The notes under the pieces: model-generated | Database searches by the model: none | What the model saw: the letters and a program-made list of their open reading frames with translations, nothing else | What the model was told of the DNA's origin: nothing | IMG/VR virus record: IMGVR_UViG_3300033153_007299 | Location: 1-23,898 of that record | Direction: 5' to 3' (one strand) | Source of the DNA: a virus | DNA length: 23,898 nucleotides | In this document: piece after piece, positions 4,059 through 10,998 of the stretch | How positions within the stretch are numbered: position 1 is the first letter of the stretch | How the letters are laid out: each line of letters opens with the position of its first letter | Made by a program: the position numbers and the translations under genes

Positions 4059-5861
4059 ATGTATAGAGATATTAAAAAAGAAGAAATAATTAAGGGTGTT
4101 AAGTTATGGAAAAATATTGATAATAAGTTTACTGTTTTGATGTTGCATTATAGTGCTGATCCGGAAAAAACTAAGGAATGGGTTGATCGCGAAAAAGAAG
4201 GCACACCAAAAGCCACATGGGCGAAAGAATATGAGATTGATTTCACAACAAAGGCAGGGAAACTGATTTACGGGCCTGAGTTTTGTGATTTTGACGAGGA
4301 TATACATCTAGTGGATTGTAGTGTGCCTGAACCATATGAATTATGTATAGGTTTAGATTTTGGACAGTCTAATCCAACAGCTGCCGTTGTGGGGGCATGG
4401 ACGGCTGATGGGTCTATGTATATTATTGATGAATATTATAATCCGGCATTGCCGTCTGTTTCGTCACGTGAAATGTTTGAGAAGTTCAAATATCTTATGG
4501 GATATGATGATGAAGCTAGTTTTGCAACTAAAAAGGTATTGATAAATAAGACATTTTCAATTCGTGTAATAGACCCAAGCACTAAAAACAGAAACCGTTC
4601 TAAAGTACGTTTTGGTGAAGAAATCCAGTATAGTATTAAAGAAGAATTTGAAGATAACGGATGGGACTTTGAATTAGGGATTAATGATGTTCAGGCAGGA
4701 CTTACCCGTGTTCGTGAATATATGAGCGTAGTCGGCAAGAAAACAAAACTTTATATCCTAAAAGATAAGTGTCCTAATCTTATAAGGGAGCTTAAAAATT
4801 ATAGATACAAGACCCTTACAAAACAACGTGAAAAAACACATAACAATCCTGAGGAACCGATAAAGAAGAATGATCACGCTTGTCTTGTTGGTAATACAAA
4901 AATATTGATGTGGGATGGGTTAGAAAAACAGATAAAAGATATTAAAGTAGGGGATTTGGTAAAAACACAAAACGGTTCTGAAAAGGTTATTGATTGGGCA
5001 TTAATAAGGAAAAAGGCTGAAATTAATGAGGTTATTCTATCTAATGGATTCTCTTTAAAGGGAACTAAAGACCACAAGATATATACAAAAAAAGGAGTAA
5101 TGCCTATTGACACACTCAGATACGGTGACAATATAAGGGTATTGAATAATGAGTTAATATCTTTATGCAGAAATCAATTATCTTTAATAAAAAGAAATAT
5201 AACTGGGATGGTAAGTATTATAGCCCAGTCGGTGGATATAAAGACGGAAGAAGGCGATTACACCAAGCAATGTGGGAATTTCATAACGGACAAATACCAG
5301 ACGGATTTCATGTTCACCACATCAATAGATGTGCATGGGATAATAGAATCGACAATCTTCAACTTAAAGAAAGAGGTTCCCATTTATCGGAACATTCTAA
5401 AAAGTGCTGGTCGGATATTGAATATAGAAAAAGAGGGGAAGCAAATCTTGCAAGAATTAGACCGCTTACAAAAAAATGGCATAGATCTGTTGAAGGACTT
5501 GCGTGGCATAAAGAAAATGGGAAAAAATGCTGGATTAATAAACAAAAGCATAAAAGATTTTGTAATTGGTGCAAGAAAGAATATGAAACTTATTTCCCAA
5601 CTAGATCAAAATTTTGTCATCCGAATTGTAAGCAATCAGCCTTGCGGAAAAGAAGATGTCTACAACATAACAGTTGAAAATGAGCATAGATATTTTGCTA
5701 ATGGGATCTTGGTAAGAAATTGTGATGCTTTAAGGTATCTGTTAATGACCAGACCACCAGTAATTACAGCTACTCGAAAACCAAAAACAAGGATTCAAAA
5801 GGATATAGACAGTCTGTTGAAACCAAAAGCCAGGTTAGATAATTTGTGGGATATTGATTAA
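4059..5861 (+). CDS. terL: Terminase large subunit, nuclease part with intein
   Basis: A 600-residue precursor in the same frame as the ATPase ORF, starting 3 nt after its stop. Residues 1-95 are the end of the ATPase domain (LHYSADPEKTKEWVDREKEG; WAKEYEIDF). The RNase H-like nuclease follows: motif I GLDFG with Asp100, motif II region VIDPST with Asp172, and motif III KNDHA/CDALRY with Asp272 and Asp556. Motif III is interrupted by a 280-residue intein (residues 275-554). Splicing would leave 320 residues and join A274 to C555, rebuilding HACDALRY. Nuclease activity should thus depend on splicing. The ATG context (AATTTATG) matches other starts here, so independent translation by termination-reinitiation is credible. 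Confidence 0.88.
   Translation: MYRDIKKEEIIKGVKLWKNIDNKFTVLMLHYSADPEKTKEWVDREKEGTPKATWAKEYEIDFTTKAGKLIYGPEFCDFDEDIHLVDCSVPEPYELCIGLDFGQSNPTAAVVGAWTADGSMYIIDEYYNPALPSVSSREMFEKFKYLMGYDDEASFATKKVLINKTFSIRVIDPSTKNRNRSKVRFGEEIQYSIKEEFEDNGWDFELGINDVQAGLTRVREYMSVVGKKTKLYILKDKCPNLIRELKNYRYKTLTKQREKTHNNPEEPIKKNDHACLVGNTKILMWDGLEKQIKDIKVGDLVKTQNGSEKVIDWALIRKKAEINEVILSNGFSLKGTKDHKIYTKKGVMPIDTLRYGDNIRVLNNELISLCRNQLSLIKRNITGMVSIIAQSVDIKTEEGDYTKQCGNFITDKYQTDFMFTTSIDVHGIIESTIFNLKKEVPIYRNILKSAGRILNIEKEGKQILQELDRLQKNGIDLLKDLRGIKKMGKNAGLINKSIKDFVIGARKNMKLISQLDQNFVIRIVSNQPCGKEDVYNITVENEHRYFANGILVRNCDALRYLLMTRPPVITATRKPKTRIQKDIDSLLKPKARLDNLWDID
4881..5720 (+). mobile_element. Intein in terminase nuclease motif III
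   Basis: A 280-residue intein. Its N-terminal block starts with Cys1 (CLVGNTKILMWDGLEKQIKD), followed by KVGDLV and block B with TKDH (intein residues 62-65). Its C-terminal blocks are VYNITVENEHRYFANGILVRN, ending in Asn280 before a Cys +1 extein residue. The usual His before the last Asn is replaced by Arg (VRN), as in some active inteins. About 170 residues in the middle do not look like any endonuclease in this frame. The same DNA encodes a clear HNH endonuclease in another frame (5165-5677). Insertion in the most conserved active-site motif is typical of inteins, because it resists loss. Confidence 0.88.
5165..5677 (+). CDS. HNH homing endonuclease in an alternate frame inside the intein
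   Basis: A 170-residue protein in the +1-shifted frame relative to the terminase intein. It shows the HNH_3-type layout. First comes YYSPVGGYKDGRRRLHQAMW (19-37). Then comes the HNH core GFHVHHINRCAWDNRIDNLQ (47-66) with His51-His52, Asn60 and Asn64, then HLSEHSKK. The C-terminus has a four-Cys zinc knuckle (FCNWC at 132-136, FCHPNC at 150-155) and a basic end. It would cut intein-free terminase genes to spread the element. The frame stop at 5150-5152 means it is not a simple fusion to the N-terminal intein part. Its ATG sits in CTTTATG, a start context used by real genes here, so separate translation is plausible. Its stop lies inside the C-terminal intein block. Confidence 0.8.
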   Translation: MQKSIIFNKKKYNWDGKYYSPVGGYKDGRRRLHQAMWEFHNGQIPDGFHVHHINRCAWDNRIDNLQLKERGSHLSEHSKKCWSDIEYRKRGEANLARIRPLTKKWHRSVEGLAWHKENGKKCWINKQKHKRFCNWCKKEYETYFPTRSKFCHPNCKQSALRKRRCLQHNS

Positions 5862-5879
5862 ATAATTAAACAAAATCGT

Positions 5880-6044
5880 ATGAGTGACGAAGCTAATCAA
5901 AAAAAAGTAAAAGAGTTCGAGGAGAAGCTAAATGCACTCCAACAAGAGTTTGGAGTAAATATTTATGCAGCCAACCAGATGCTTGAATCTGGAGAAATTG
6001 TTACATTAGTAAAATTTAGACTTTATGAAGATCAAACCAAGTAA
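5880..6044 (+). CDS. Small hypothetical protein, 54 aa
   Basis: A frame from ATG 5880 to TAA 6042-6044 encodes 54 residues. It has a charged N-terminal helix, probably coiled (ANQKKVKEFEEKLNALQQEF), and then NIYAANQMLESGEIVTLVKF. It starts 18 nt after the terminase stop and overlaps the GroES-like start by 20 nt, so it sits within one operon. The family is not recognised. Its position directly before the chaperonin genes hints at a link to head assembly, but nothing in the sequence shows this. Confidence 0.55.
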   Translation: MSDEANQKKVKEFEEKLNALQQEFGVNIYAANQMLESGEIVTLVKFRLYEDQTK

Positions 6045-6279
6045 AGGTATTCTAATTATCAAAAAACACAAAAATACTGCATATGAAACAGATATTATTG
6101 CTGTTGAAGAAGAAGATAAAAGATTAATTACCGGTGAAGTTGTTGCTGGGGAGGCTTATTCAGTTGGATCAACAGTTGTTTTCGGAAAATATGCACTATT
6201 TCCCTTGACTATTAAAGGAGAAGATTTCTTTTTCTTAGAGGAAAGAGATGTAATCGGAACTTGTGATTATAAAGAATAA
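6025..6279 (+). CDS. groES: Phage GroES-like co-chaperonin (Cpn10)
   Basis: An 84-residue Cpn10-like protein, slightly shorter than the usual 95-100. It starts with the family's first strand (MKIKPSKGILIIKKH). A divergent mobile-loop segment follows (TDIIAVEEEDKRLITGEVVA), in which IIAV stands where GroES has the GroEL-binding hydrophobic triplet. The end is the conserved beta barrel (VGSTVVFGKYALFPLTIKGE then FFFLEERDVIGT). GroES caps the GroEL ring and encloses folding substrates. The gene overlaps the upstream 54-residue gene and is followed 40 nt later by a GroEL gene, so the phage carries both halves of the machine. In known phages such co-chaperonins help fold capsid or other large proteins; that substrate is inferred here. 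The short loop region may set specificity for the phage GroEL. Confidence 0.8.
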   Translation: MKIKPSKGILIIKKHKNTAYETDIIAVEEEDKRLITGEVVAGEAYSVGSTVVFGKYALFPLTIKGEDFFFLEERDVIGTCDYKE

Positions 6280-6318
6280 TTAACAACCTTTCGGTTAATT
6301 TACTAATTAACAGCCATT

Positions 6319-7872
6319 ATGTATAAAAAAATCCTATTTGAAGAGGAGTGTGTAGAAAAAATAAAACGTGGGGTTAATACCGTAGCTGATGCGGTAGAAT
6401 CTACTCTGGGTCCACGCGGACAGAATGTTATTTTTGAAGAAGGTTTAATTCCAACAATTACAAAAGATGGAGTGACAGTAGCTAGGCAGATACTTTTAAA
6501 GGATAGATTTGAAAATATGGGCAATATGATTGTTCGTGAAGCTGCAGAAAATACAAACCGTGAAGCTGGCGATGGAACAACTACAACTATTGTTTTACTG
6601 CGTGAACTGTTTAATGAAGGAGTAAAAGCAGTTTCTTCAGGAATGAATCCTATCCTTATTAAACGAGGTATGGATGCTGCCCTAGAAGAGGTTCTCATAG
6701 AACTTGAAAGCCAGAAGAAGGAGATTAAGACAGACAAGGAGTGTGAATCAGTAGCAATTATCTCATCTAACAACGATAAAAAGATCGGCAGATTAATAGC
6801 TAGTGTTATTAAAGAGGTTGGAACAGACGGAGTAATAACAGTTACTACATCAAACAGCCTTAAAACAGATGTTGAGTATGTAAATGGAACAAAACTTAAT
6901 TCTGGATATGAATCACATTTATTTATTAATGATTCAAGAAACCTAAGTTGTTCGTTTGATGATCCTGTTATTATATTAAGTTCAGATAAACTAACTCTTG
7001 CATCACAAGTTATACCGATTATTGAAAAGTGTTTAAAAGACGGCAAAAGAAATATGGTTTTATTTGCTGACGAAATTGCACCACAAGTAATTGTATTTTT
7101 GGTACAGAATTATATGCAAGGCAAATTCGCATGTGTTCCTGTAAAAATTCCTTCATTCGGAGGATTTCAAACAGATTTAATTTATGATTTGGCAGCTTCA
7201 ATAGGGGCGACCGTATTAGGCGAAAATAAGCCCATAGAACAAGCGGAACTAGAAGATCTGGGTACTTGTGGGAGAATCGTTGTAGGACGCACAGAAACGA
7301 TTGTAGCCGGTGCTTTAGGTGATATAGAGGATCGTATAGAAGAAGCAAAGGCGTTATTGGAAACAGAAAAAGATACATTCAATATTGTTAAGTTAAAACA
7401 ACGAGTGGGCCGTTTAACTGGTAAGATTGCAAATATTAGTGTGGGTGGAGCTTCAGAAAGTGAGCAAACAGAAGTGCGGTATCGTATGGAAGATGCAATT
7501 AATGCTGTTAAATCTGCTATAGAGGAAGGTATTGTCCCAGGTGGTGGCGTAGCCCTTCTTAGATGTAGTGTTAAAGAAGAAGGCGGCGAAGAGTTTAACC
7601 GTGGCAAATCTATTGTAAGAAAGGTTCTTGATGCACCTCTTAGAAAGATAGTTAATAATAGCGGATTATCGGGCGAAGCTGTAGCTTCACGTGTACGTGA
7701 AACTGGTAGAGGATACAATGCACTAACTGGTGAATATTGTGATCTGATAAAGGAAGGGATAATTGATCCTAAAAAAGTGGTGCGTAATGAAATAACAAAT
7801 GCTGTAGCAACTGCTGGTATTCTTTTGACCAGTAGGGCAGCGATTACTATTAAAGAAGATATATGCAAGTAG
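6319..7872 (+). CDS. groEL: Phage-encoded GroEL-type chaperonin (Cpn60)
   Basis: A 517-residue group I chaperonin. The ATP site is intact: STLGPRGQNVIFEE (28-41), TKDG with Asp50, GDGTTTT (84-90), and the hydrolytic Asp of RMEDAINAV (Asp392, matching GroEL Asp398). EEGIVPGGGVALLR follows. The apical domain is present (ESHLFIND; QVIVFLVQNYMQGKFACVPV; FGGFQTDLIYDLAASIGATV). The last residues are ITIKEDICK, so the flexible Gly-Gly-Met tail of most bacterial GroELs is missing, and the protein is about 30 residues shorter than E. coli GroEL. With the adjacent GroES-like gene it should form a complete folding cage in the host cytoplasm. Its stop overlaps the next gene by 10 nt. Location among packaging and head genes fits a role in virion protein folding. 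A chance host gene is unlikely in this compact phage operon. Confidence 0.93.
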   Translation: MYKKILFEEECVEKIKRGVNTVADAVESTLGPRGQNVIFEEGLIPTITKDGVTVARQILLKDRFENMGNMIVREAAENTNREAGDGTTTTIVLLRELFNEGVKAVSSGMNPILIKRGMDAALEEVLIELESQKKEIKTDKECESVAIISSNNDKKIGRLIASVIKEVGTDGVITVTTSNSLKTDVEYVNGTKLNSGYESHLFINDSRNLSCSFDDPVIILSSDKLTLASQVIPIIEKCLKDGKRNMVLFADEIAPQVIVFLVQNYMQGKFACVPVKIPSFGGFQTDLIYDLAASIGATVLGENKPIEQAELEDLGTCGRIVVGRTETIVAGALGDIEDRIEEAKALLETEKDTFNIVKLKQRVGRLTGKIANISVGGASESEQTEVRYRMEDAINAVKSAIEEGIVPGGGVALLRCSVKEEGGEEFNRGKSIVRKVLDAPLRKIVNNSGLSGEAVASRVRETGRGYNALTGEYCDLIKEGIIDPKKVVRNEITNAVATAGILLTSRAAITIKEDICK

Positions 7873-8573
7873 GTATTGTAGGATATGGCCAAACAGGAAA
7901 GGCTGTAGCACGGTTTTATACAAAGCCGTTTATTGCAGATATGGATAGAAATGAATTGATACCAAATCTTGATTTTTTGCATATTTGTTTTCCTTTTAAT
8001 GACAGATTTATTTTTAATGCTGCTGATTATTATTTGCGATATAAACCAAAAATAGTCATAATACATTCAACAGTTGCTGTTGGTACTACCGCACATCTAA
8101 ATAGTAGATTCCCAGCTTTTGTCCATAGTCCTGTTAGAGGAGTTCATCCGCATCTTTATGAAGGGATTAAAACATTTGTAAAATATGTTGGGGCTGATGA
8201 CGAAGATAAAGGTGCAGAAGTTAAACAACATTTTAATGAACTTGGAATTGTATCCAAGGTTTTAAGCGAATCAAGAACAACAGAACTAGGGAAATTATTA
8301 GATACTACTTATTATGGGACAGCAATTGCTTTTGCTGACTATGCTGACAAGCTATGTCGCAAAACAGGATTATCTTATGAAGAGGTTATGACAGAATTTA
8401 ATGAGACTTATAATGAAGGATATAAAAAATTAGATAAGGATAATGTGGTCAGACCCGTTCTATATCCACCTAAAGGAATGATTGGAGGTCATTGTATTCT
8501 TAGTAATTGTCGAATCCTTGAAGAACAGTTTGGTGAACATAATACACTTAATAATATACAAGACGTATGCTAA
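7863..8573 (+). CDS. Short nucleotide-sugar dehydrogenase-like protein (UDP-Glc/GDP-Man DH fold)
   Basis: A 236-residue protein that overlaps the end of the GroEL gene. It begins with a Rossmann NAD-binding motif (VGIVGYGQTGKAVA, 3-16). It then carries features of the UDP-glucose/GDP-mannose dehydrogenase family: VIIHSTVAVGTT (65-76), SPVRGVHPHL (89-98), TELGKLLDTTYYGTAIAFAD (140-159) with Glu141 and Lys144, and GMIGGHCILSN (205-215) with Cys211 where the family has its catalytic Cys. Normal family members have about 400-450 residues and a third, sugar-nucleotide-binding domain; that domain is absent here. It might oxidise an unusual activated sugar, or be a partial enzyme with a new partner. 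A glycosyltransferase-like and a methyltransferase gene later in the window suggest glycan or sugar modification by this phage. Confidence 0.75.
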   Translation: MQVGIVGYGQTGKAVARFYTKPFIADMDRNELIPNLDFLHICFPFNDRFIFNAADYYLRYKPKIVIIHSTVAVGTTAHLNSRFPAFVHSPVRGVHPHLYEGIKTFVKYVGADDEDKGAEVKQHFNELGIVSKVLSESRTTELGKLLDTTYYGTAIAFADYADKLCRKTGLSYEEVMTEFNETYNEGYKKLDKDNVVRPVLYPPKGMIGGHCILSNCRILEEQFGEHNTLNNIQDVC

Positions 8574-8827
8574 CGATTTTTATAATCACATTGGTTTTTA
8601 TTTTTGCCTGGCAGATTCGTGCTGATAAGATGGAGAAATTAAGGTTTCGTGAGTTTGTTATAGCTACCAAATCAAAAAATATTGAGAGCTATAAGGAAGC
8701 AACGGAAGAATTGCCAGATATAAAAGTGAAGCCAGAAGACGAGGTGATGGATATGTCAGATGTTGATCCACAAAAACTTATCAGGTCTATAAACAAAATG
8801 CATGAAAGTAACGAAGATCAAATTTAA
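8567..8827 (+). CDS. Single-pass membrane protein, 86 aa
   Basis: The start overlaps the dehydrogenase-like gene by 7 nt and the end overlaps the SpoVG-like gene by 26 nt. The first 16 residues form one hydrophobic segment (MLTIFIITLVFIFAWQ). A basic stretch (RADKMEKLRFREF) follows, so the rest is probably cytoplasmic. The remainder is charged and acidic (EATEELPDIKVKPEDEVMDM; PQKLIRSINKMHES). It could be a signal-anchored protein with a helical tail. No family is recognised, and nothing points to lysis or entry specifically. Confidence 0.6.
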   Translation: MLTIFIITLVFIFAWQIRADKMEKLRFREFVIATKSKNIESYKEATEELPDIKVKPEDEVMDMSDVDPQKLIRSINKMHESNEDQI

Positions 8828-9050
8828 ACTAATTGCACCACAAAAAGGACATATTGGATTTGTTTCCTGCGTTATAGATGATTGGTTGTTTTTAAATAAT
8901 ATTGCAGTATTCACCAGACTCAAAGATAACAATCGGATTCGTCTTGTTTTTCCTGAGAAAAAAATAAATGACAATGTGATTAAAATGTTTTATCCTTTGT
9001 GTAGTAGTAGCTATTTTGAATTAGAACAGATTATAAGTGATAAAATATGA
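8802..9050 (+). CDS. SpoVG-like nucleic-acid-binding protein
   Basis: An 82-residue protein matching the size and strand order of SpoVG. It begins VTKIKFKLI, continues with HIGFVSCVIDDWLFLNNIAV (17-36), then NNRIRLVFPEKK (43-54) and IKMFYPLCSSSYFELEQII. In SpoVG these correspond to the conserved VxDxFVVxxI strand, the (L)xxPxK motif and the region before the C-terminal helix. SpoVG proteins bind DNA and RNA and act as global regulators in Firmicutes and Borrelia. A phage copy could regulate host or phage transcripts, which is inference. The gene ends in TGA, showing that TGA is a stop here. Confidence 0.7.
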   Translation: MKVTKIKFKLIAPQKGHIGFVSCVIDDWLFLNNIAVFTRLKDNNRIRLVFPEKKINDNVIKMFYPLCSSSYFELEQIISDKI

Positions 9051-9095
9051 AATTTAGAATTTTGTTTATAGATACAATCTTTGATTTATAGCCTT

Positions 9096-10934
9096 ATGAT
9101 GACACTTAAAAAACTTACATCTGAAGATATCAAACCTGGTAACACAGAGGCTGTTGTATTTATTCAGCAACTGTATGAAGATACGATGAAAAGATATCTA
9201 AAAATACATAGGGATTGGTATATATATGAACGATTTGTAAGAGGAGATCATTGGGTTATTTTTAATAAGACATTGAATAAAGTTCAGATCATTCCGATAC
9301 AGGATGGTGAAATTCGAAGAACAATTAACAAAATCAGATCACAGATTCGTGGTGTTAAAAACTTTATTAAAAGAAATCAGCCGAGATGGGAAGTTCATCC
9401 AGATGGTTCAAGTGATCAGGACTTAGAAGAAGCACAAAAGAAAAATAAGATTTTACAGCATAAGTATGTGACATTGAAGTTTCCAGAACTACTTACGGAT
9501 GTAATCGTTTCAGGGTTAAAGTTTTCTGTTGGTATTTTAGAAGGTGGTGTTATAGAAGAAGAGAGTAAACAAGTAATAAGATTCTGGTATCATGATCCAT
9601 TTGATATTTTATTTGATCCGTTCGCAAGTAGTGTTGATACTTGTAGATATATTTTTAAAGCATTAAAAAAGCCATTGACGGATATTCAAGACAATCCAGA
9701 ATATACAATTCAGGGTGAATTAAAATCTGATAATCAACAAAGCTCTTCTTATAAGGAATTATTGAACAGAGAAAAGTATGGAAGTGATTTATCTGGTAGT
9801 GGTGATTTAGAATCGTGTATTGTTAAAGAATTAGTGGTTCGGTATATAGAGGATGGCAAATCAAAGTTCAAAAGATTCACAATAGCTGGCGGTCAACTAA
9901 TAAAGGTTAAAAAATCAGAATACAGAAGATTTAATTTTTTTGTTTATAGTCCTGAAAAAACACCAGGTGCTATATATGGTGATAGTTGGATAAAGGATTT
10001 GATTTCAATAAATAAATCTCTTGATAAAAGTACAAGCCAGATTGAAGCATATATTCAGCGAATGTTAGCTGGTAAATATCTTATTAAACAAGGTGTTGAG
10101 GTTAGTTCAATTTCTGATAAGGGTGCAGAAAAGATTTATTATAAAGGATCAACTCCACCAACACAGCTTAATTTGCAGCCATTACCTGCAGCACCATTCA
10201 ATCATTTGAATAATTTAGAAAGATGGATTGAGGAACTTGGTGGTACACGCGAGGCTTCCCTAGGAAGAGTTCCTGGCGGATTGCAATCTGGAAAAGCTAT
10301 TGAAGCATTGCAAGCTGCAGATGCAGCAACAGTATCTGAACCAATCGAGAATCTTCAAAATTTCTTATCTGAGATTAGCGAGTTTATTTTAGAACTTATT
10401 TCTGATTTTACTGTTGCTTCAGAAGAGATTGTAGAAGATAATGAACAGATTCGATTTATTGGGGATGTTAAGGGTGCTCCTGAAGGTGCTTTAAAAATAA
10501 AACCTGGTCGTGTAACTACAAAGATAGTTCCTGAGATTGCATATAGTGAAGATATGAGATTTGCTCGATTGATGCAGTTGGCTGAAGGCGGATTGATTGA
10601 TCCACAAACAGTGTTAGAAAAATTATCTGTTTCTAATATCGGTGATATAATTGAAAGAATGGAAAAACAAAAGAATGAAAGCTTTAAGCAAGATATGATT
10701 AAACAGCGTGAATCCCACAGAACAGAAGGTGAAGGACCGACTGATAGTGCTGATTTAGCTAATCAAGAAAATTTACAGATGGCAGCAGGCGTACAGGTTC
10801 CGATGACACCACAAGCGTTATGGGTTCCAGAACACACAGAATTGCATATGGCCTTCATACAGCAGAACATGGATGCATATGAACAGAATAAAGAACTGTT
10901 TGATATGCATATTCAAGAAGAAGAAAGTTATTAA
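9096..10934 (+). CDS. Portal protein
   Basis: A 612-residue portal protein, the dodecameric ring at the head vertex through which DNA passes. I start it at ATG 9096 (MMTLKKLTSEDIKPG). The frame also allows a TTG at 9081, but ATG in a TTATG context is the usual choice here; ATG 9099 is equally possible. Portal features: an N-terminal helical part with a Trp/Tyr-rich stretch (RDWYIYERFVRGDHW), IRRTINKIRSQIRGVKNFIK, the FWYHDPFDILFDPFASS core, and GDSWIKDLISINKSLDKSTS before the clip and stem. The C-terminal third holds GGTREASLGRVPGGLQSGKA and a Gln-rich tail. It precedes scaffold and capsid genes, the normal order. The length fits non-HK97 portals of podo- or siphoviruses. Confidence 0.85.
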   Translation: MMTLKKLTSEDIKPGNTEAVVFIQQLYEDTMKRYLKIHRDWYIYERFVRGDHWVIFNKTLNKVQIIPIQDGEIRRTINKIRSQIRGVKNFIKRNQPRWEVHPDGSSDQDLEEAQKKNKILQHKYVTLKFPELLTDVIVSGLKFSVGILEGGVIEEESKQVIRFWYHDPFDILFDPFASSVDTCRYIFKALKKPLTDIQDNPEYTIQGELKSDNQQSSSYKELLNREKYGSDLSGSGDLESCIVKELVVRYIEDGKSKFKRFTIAGGQLIKVKKSEYRRFNFFVYSPEKTPGAIYGDSWIKDLISINKSLDKSTSQIEAYIQRMLAGKYLIKQGVEVSSISDKGAEKIYYKGSTPPTQLNLQPLPAAPFNHLNNLERWIEELGGTREASLGRVPGGLQSGKAIEALQAADAATVSEPIENLQNFLSEISEFILELISDFTVASEEIVEDNEQIRFIGDVKGAPEGALKIKPGRVTTKIVPEIAYSEDMRFARLMQLAEGGLIDPQTVLEKLSVSNIGDIIERMEKQKNESFKQDMIKQRESHRTEGEGPTDSADLANQENLQMAAGVQVPMTPQALWVPEHTELHMAFIQQNMDAYEQNKELFDMHIQEEESY

Positions 10935-10998
10935 TAAATAAGGCGTTCGTGTTCGTACTCACGTTAAAAAGTTCGTTAAAGCCTAATATTGTAAAAGT

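Noticed and set aside
3357-5861. Alternative genetic code explaining the terminase stop
   Set aside because: TAA ends many intact genes here, and TAG and TGA also end recognisable proteins of expected length (GroEL, SpoVG-like, methyltransferase), so recoding is not supported.
6303-7046. Minus-strand 247-residue frame opposite the GroEL N-terminus
   Set aside because: Ser-rich translation created by the antisense of a conserved gene; no start context or motif.
7182-8066. Minus-strand 294-residue frame opposite GroEL
   Set aside because: Antisense shadow of the strongly conserved GroEL gene and the start of the dehydrogenase-like gene; no recognisable domain.
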